DNA of 64,000 bases from Gorsachius magnificus (Eukaryota > Chordata > Aves > Pelecaniformes > Ardeidae). The notes under the pieces are model-generated. The model was not told the DNA's origin. It was given only the letters and a program-made list of their open reading frames with translations, and did no database searches. Each line of letters opens with the position of its first letter. The stretch's first letter is position 1. Location of the stretch: NCBI GenBank assembly GCA_034008185.1, contig CM067084.1, forward strand, positions 5,537,385 through 5,601,384, written 5' to 3'. The position numbers were made by a program, and so were the translations under genes. Shown one piece after another: positions 59,056 to 64,000 of the stretch.

Positions 59056-61642
59056 CTGCAAAATAGAAAGTGACACCTGCTACTTCTCTTCACTCTCTGT
59101 GCATTTTAAAAGGCTGTGAACTGTGTTCCCAAAAAGACTAAAGACACATCTGAGGGCAAGGACCTTGTTGTCCTTGCTATTACCAGGCATCTTTTCCCTA
59201 AGCTTTCGGATCTTGATTCTGTTGCTGTTACAGAAAGGAAAAAAAAAAAACCAAACCAAACAAACAAAAAACCCAACCCACAACCCCAGAATTGGATTAA
59301 ACGCAATCCAGAAAAAGTTTTCTAATGATGAGAGCATTCACAAGACATTTATTTTCTTTATTGCAGTTAGATTTTGTTAAGCAGGATAAAAGAAACTTTT
59401 AGGAAACTCCGAGGAAAGAGTATCCCAATTAATTGCAATCATTTAAGATTAGAACTAGAAGATCTGAAGAATTCCGCATTACTAAACCAGATGATTGTAC
59501 TTCACAAGACTACTTTTCAGATACAGTACCCTTGCCACCAAGGGATTTGAAAAGTTATTGAAGCTGTATACTTCGCAGCCTTGATAGTTAGCTTTCTCTT
59601 TTCCATGTAAGAGAGTTTTTTTATTTTGACTTCAAACTGAATTAAACAAAACCAGAATTCCACTAAGCTTCTTGATGCCCAAATTAAAACTGTTTTGAGA
59701 AATTCTGAGGAGCCAAACCCTGAATGAGCACTTACTACTTCTGCAGAGTCCCAAGCACATAGGTCAGGCATCCCCAAAGAACTAAAGAAACATCATATAA
59801 ACTAGCACTTTAGATGTTAAATGTTCCTTTGAAATAGCTTTCCCAACCACCTGCACTTCACATTCTTACGCTTGAGCCACGGAGTGATATTGGAGCATGC
59901 AAACTGCATGAAAGCAAATCAGGAATTGTGCTCTCGAAGCACACACAAAGGCACCTCAACTCCGGGAATGCAACAAATTCATGCTGTATTGGCACATATC
60001 AGTAGAGAAAAGCTATCCCTACCAGAAAACCTATCTCTAGGTTTCTCATATTAAACGTACATTTCTGAAAAAAAAACCAAACCAAAAAACCAAAAACCCG
60101 CAACAGTTCTAATCTTCCACGTCAGACAAGAACCCACTTTGAGCTGGGTACAGGGCCTAGCCCTCCTCACACATTGCCCGTGCAACCCTCTAAACCACAC
60201 TTCTCAACATAGCCTAAGATTTCTCAGATAGGTAATCTGAGGGAGTTGTTTTCTATTTCTTAGTTAACAAGGTAAACAGGGGAAGAAGAAGAAAAATGTT
60301 TAAACATTAAGGCTTATTGCTGCCAGCTGTGCTTTCTTCCCTCCCCCGCCCCCATCCGAAAAGACGTGGCACTGTGAGCTTTTGTTGCTCCAAAAGACAC
60401 CAAGTCAGTGCTAAATTACATACACACTGGCATAGACATATATATATTTTATATCTATGTAAAGGAAGAGGTTTTCACTTGAGACAGCTGCAACAGCCAA
60501 CACCTTTAGCTGTAACAGCATCCAGGGGAAATTACTTCCTCCACAGCTTACTCACAAAAAAAAAAAAAAAAAATAAAAAAAATATCTTGCCACGTCAAGC
60601 TTCCCACAGACAGCATGAACACGCAGAGGTTGTGCTGAAGAGAGACAAGAACCCTAACCATAAGCAAAATAATGTAAGTTTATTGAACGCAGTTCCAGAT
60701 TCTATTTAACATTGAGCGTATTTAATCCCTTCTCAAGATCCCTATACACCAACACCCCATGAAAACAGGTTTGGAGGCAACACCCCAAATATCGGTAGAA
60801 TGTGATCACCTAAGATTTTAGCGAGCAGGTTCTAACAAGAGGCGTACAGATTTCATTCTGGAAATTGCATGAGAAGGATCAGAGGATCTGCTAAACCCAG
60901 TTTGTTTACTGCAAGTGTCACTACATGAAAACTTTTTTCTCCCTCTCTGAACACTAGTTTACCTCAAACCCCCACAGCCTGAGATACAACACTAATGCAA
61001 GCAGTTCTCCACGACTGAGTTTACCACTACAACAGAACAGGTTGTCATCTTTTTATGTTTTCAGAGGATTGCTGTACCTATGCAATGCTCTACTGCACTG
61101 ATATCCCTGTGAAGATGTAAAACTCTACTATGCACATGTAGAAGTGGGAAAACGGAATCCAAACCAGGATCAGCTAATTGCAGGAGTGCTATTAACTTCG
61201 TATTTCTTCAGAGACACCGTGCTTGGTAACTTGTCATCTAAAAAGAGGTGCTGTCCCTCCCCGAGGCGTGCCGCAATCTCAATCTGACAAATAATCTTTG
61301 AGATGCTGTTATCTTTTGGATCTTCAAATTCACCCCAGTTCAGCGCAAAACCTGCAATCAGCTAACGTTTCTATCCCCATTAACTGTAAGTCACGGTAAC
61401 ACCGCAACAGGTCTCCCTACCGGCTGGGTGCTACCGCCCGGCACCGCGCAGGACGCGCCCGCCCGCGGTCCTCTGCCCCCCCCGGCCCGGCCCCGGCAGG
61501 GCGCCCACCGCCCCCCCCCCCCCCCCCAGCCGCCACCCCGCTGCCCCCCGCGGCCGCTCACCCGCCGGCGAAGGAGCCCCCCCCTCCCCCCCGCAGGCTG
61601 TGGCGGCGGAGCGGGAGCCGGGGAGGCCGTTAGGACCGTTAC
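59056..61642 (-). other. SEC24D: SEC24D intron 1
   Basis: About 2.6 kb, from the donor in the CpG island to the first coding exon. It contains A/CCAAAC-rich simple sequence at 59239-59275 and 60068-60100 and an A18 run at 60556-60573. No other exon is supported. Confidence 0.6.
61511..61527. repeat. C17 run inside the CpG island
   Basis: Seventeen C on the plus strand, so G17 in the SEC24D sense strand, just downstream of the exon 1 donor. It may form quadruplex structure. Confidence 0.85.
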
Positions 61643-61790
61643 CTGGGGGCCGCGCGCAGCCCCCGCGCGCCTCCGCACGGGGCCCCGACTGCCACGTCTG
61701 AGCCTGCCCGCGCGCCGCCGCCTCTCCGCCCCGGCCGGGAGCGCGCCCGGCGCCGCCAGCAGCGCCTGCGCACTGGCAGCAGCCTAGGCC
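61643..61790 (-). other. SEC24D: Probable SEC24D 5' non-coding exon 1
   Basis: A strong minus-strand donor GCCCCCAG|GTAACG ends at 61643 inside the CpG island, suiting a non-coding first exon spliced to 59055. The upstream boundary is a guess, because GC-rich promoters lack a sharp start. A second donor-like site, GGCGG|GTGAGC near 61561, could be used instead. Confidence 0.45.
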
Positions 61791-61897
61791 GCGGCCCCCG
61801 AGGCCGCCCGCGGGAGCCTGAGGGGAGCGCGGCCGGGAGCCGGGGTAACTGCGCGGGGTGGGCGCCGGTGCCCGGGCCTCCCTCGGAAAGCAGCGCC

Positions 61898-62110
61898 ATG
61901 GAGCCACCGCCATCGCAACCCAACGAGACGGGGAAGAACCGCGGTCCCGCTGCGCACCCGCCGCGGCGGCCGGGAGCGCTGGCGGCGCCGGTGGAGGGTT
62001 CTCGGAAACGGCAAAGGGGGACTGATATTTCAGAATGTTTGGGTGTTTGTTACAGGCAGAATTGGATAGCTGCGGCCCTTGAAAATATATATGCCCTCCC
62101 CAGAATATAA
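61898..62110 (+). other. Divergent ORF at the SEC24D CpG island (speculative)
   Basis: An ATG in strong Kozak context (GCGCCATGG) opens 70 codons beginning MEPPPSQPNETGKNRG and ending at TAA 62108-62110. It points away from SEC24D. I do not recognise the product. GC-rich sequence gives open frames by chance, so a divergent non-coding transcript is at least as likely. Confidence 0.2.
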
Positions 62111-64000
62111 CTGGATGATCAGAAGCCTGCACAGGAATACAGATGCACAGAGGACAGACTCTCTCGTTCACATGTGCGCTAGCTGCATGTTTGCAGCAGA
62201 TCTGCCTTTTGAGATGTGTTTGAGGTATATAAACTTCAGCTAGTGTTATGTGCCTGTTTTGGAGAAGGATACATCAAAAAGGTTGGCAGTCTTACTTCCA
62301 TCATGTAAAATCTCATTCTAATTTTCGTTTCCACGCTCCGTTGTTTCCCAGCACAATGTAAGCTATGTGGAGGGGTCCACCAGTCCCAGTAAGATGAGCG
62401 TTGGTGCCATATTTAAGAAAGTCACTTATCAATTGTCCTGAGAAAAATGGAAAAAAAACCCCAGATATGTATGTGAAGACGACTGTTTTGGAAAAGATTA
62501 CATTAACTTTAGCATCATGAAAATAGGTTCTCAAAGGAAACCTTATCTGAGCAACCTGATCTGGTTAGCGCTGTCCCTGCTCCCTGCAGGGGGGTTGGAC
62601 TAGATGGCCTCTAGGGGTCCCTTCCAACCCAAAACATTCTATGATTCTATGATTCTATGACTGCAGGACTGCGGGGGCAGAAAAAGATAGGCAGCAGCGT
62701 GATTCGATCGACTGCAAATCGGCACACACAGCGCATGCAGCTTGTAACTCATTTTTCCTTCTGTATTAGGGGTGAAATTCCTCTCTAAACAGAGAAATGT
62801 CCTAAAAATATGATACTTTTCCTCATATGTGCTGTAAACCCACATTTTTATCTGTGGCAATATATATAAATCTGTAAACTTATGCCACCTGAATATCTGG
62901 AGTGAAATATGATACAGGTACTTTACCTGTTTGCATACTCTGGTTTTACTGTTCAAGCACATTCAGAACTACGACCCTGGTTACAGGACAGAGTCAATGT
63001 TTTTCTAATCGACAATCTAGAAACATGGGAGTAACATGAGAAAGATGTACAGGTAAAGCGACCGTTCCTCCCAGTCAAAAAACAAACATTCATTGTGGTG
63101 TTAAAGTTAAAAAAAAAAGGAAAGTGGCAGAGGATTAGCAATAAGAAAAAAAAGTCATTGCTCAGAGAAAGCTTCATAGCTCGTATGCATCTAGAATTCA
63201 GGCTTCCTAGGCTTTCTTACCCTTTGAGTGTTCTACAACCTTAAGAAAGCTTTCAAAAGTAGTGAACGGTTTTGCATGGTGCTAAATCTCAGGCATGGCT
63301 ACCTCAGACAAGACTGTCAAAAGCATTCATTACTATACTAAAGAATTCTCAAATCCCAGCGCCTTTGAAACAGATGTCAAAATGCAGGTACACAGGGGCA
63401 TCTTCTACCTGAAAGACTCACAAGAAGCCTCAGCAAGCAACGCAAAGTGGGCAAGAACAAGTCTTGACCTGTCTTTGTTCTTGCTATGCAGAGCTGGATT
63501 CATCACCGAACAACATAAGCTGGTTTTCTACATGCTATCAGAGAAAATCTAAAACCTTTAAAATCTCTCACAACTGGCTAATCAGAACGGAAAATTTAGT
63601 CCACGAGGTGACGAGCATCAGTTAAACTGGATGTGGTTTTGGCTGCAGAGTATCAGTGACTCTTTGATAAGCAGGATGCAAACCAGCGCCTTTCACCATT
63701 GCCGGGCTGTAGTTTCGCCCGTTGTCCCTATCTCTTTTGCTGGTCATATGGGCACATACAATTACTTTCAGTTATGCAAAATTCTTTTGAAATAGCATGC
63801 CACTGAGGAAAATAATACTTTAAGTTTGGACATTCCCTATTTTGTTGCGGAGACAGGCGGCTCACGGTCCCACCAGCCCTGTTGTGTCTAGCTCGTAGCT
63901 ATTAACAGTAAGCAGCTGTGGATAATTCAGCACTGAAGAACCCTGCGCTTGCTTGGCCACTGAGTACTTACTATCGGATTTCTCCTCCCTGAAATCAGCT
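62031..64000. other. Intergenic sequence upstream of SEC24D
   Basis: Apart from the end of the divergent ORF and the CR1 fragment at 62549-62660, I see no supported gene. An ORF at 63295-63552 starts in good Kozak context (GGCATGG) but is not recognised. In human the next gene on this side is SYNPO2, which would lie beyond the window. Confidence 0.5.
62549..62660 (+). mobile_element. CR1 LINE 3' terminal fragment upstream of SEC24D
   Basis: Text GAGCAACCTGATCTGG ... GGGGGGTTGGACTAGATG ... CCCTTCCAACCCAAAACATT, followed by three ATTCTATG units, matches the CR1 3' UTR and tail. Only about 110 bases remain. Confidence 0.93.

Larger units (their letters stand above)
61430..62030. promoter_or_regulatory. 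CpG island promoter of SEC24D
   Basis: About 600 bases are very GC-rich and dense in CpG, with many GGGCGG/CCGCCC-like and GGCGGC blocks. The flanks are AT-rich. Its position just upstream of the first coding exon marks the SEC24D promoter. No TATA box is evident. Long ORFs on both strands here are a by-product of low stop-codon density. Confidence 0.85.

Noticed and set aside
61431..62171. Minus-strand ORF of 246 codons across the CpG island
   Set aside because: GC-rich sequence has few stop codons. The translation is Gly/Ala/Arg/Pro filler, overlaps the SEC24D non-coding exon and promoter, and has no family resemblance.

Overview
This is a vertebrate nuclear window, most likely from a bird. 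Every gene is split by GT/AG introns. The interspersed repeats that can be recognised are CR1 LINE fragments with the ATTCTATGATTCTATGA-type 3' end. The introns are compact compared with mammals. Base composition is AT-rich except for one CpG island near 61.4-62.0 kb. CR1 also occurs in crocodilians and turtles, so 'bird' is an inference. No prokaryotic feature, CRISPR array or defence locus is present.

Layout: (1) 1-3166, plus strand: the last two coding exons of METTL14, the non-catalytic partner of METTL3 in the m6A RNA methyltransferase. They encode the end of the MT-A70-like domain and the RGG-rich tail. (2) 3167 to about 7600: METTL14 3' UTR and the intergenic space between two convergent genes, with plausible poly(A) signals for both. 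(3) About 7620-61790, minus strand: SEC24D, a cargo-binding subunit of the COPII inner coat. I read 22 coding exons plus a 5' non-coding exon. All splice sites are GT/AG and all phases agree. The model gives 1039 residues ending at 9166, against about 1032 in human SEC24D. (4) About 61430-62030: CpG island promoter of SEC24D. (5) 62.0-64.0 kb: upstream intergenic DNA with a CR1 3' fragment.

The METTL14 (+) / SEC24D (-) convergent pair matches the order known from human 4q26, so the window is a conserved syntenic block. The two genes are neighbours, not a pathway: METTL14 acts on nuclear RNA, and SEC24D acts at ER exit sites.

Nothing here is clearly a new biological system. The items most worth a second look are: a phase-compatible chain of candidate exons beyond the SEC24D stop codon (8080-9025); a CR1 copy whose endonuclease region is fused directly to the 3' terminus (about 50590-51022); an unrecognised, frame-broken, exon-like fragment in SEC24D intron 8 (45474-45739); and a Kozak-type ORF divergent from the SEC24D promoter (61898-62110).
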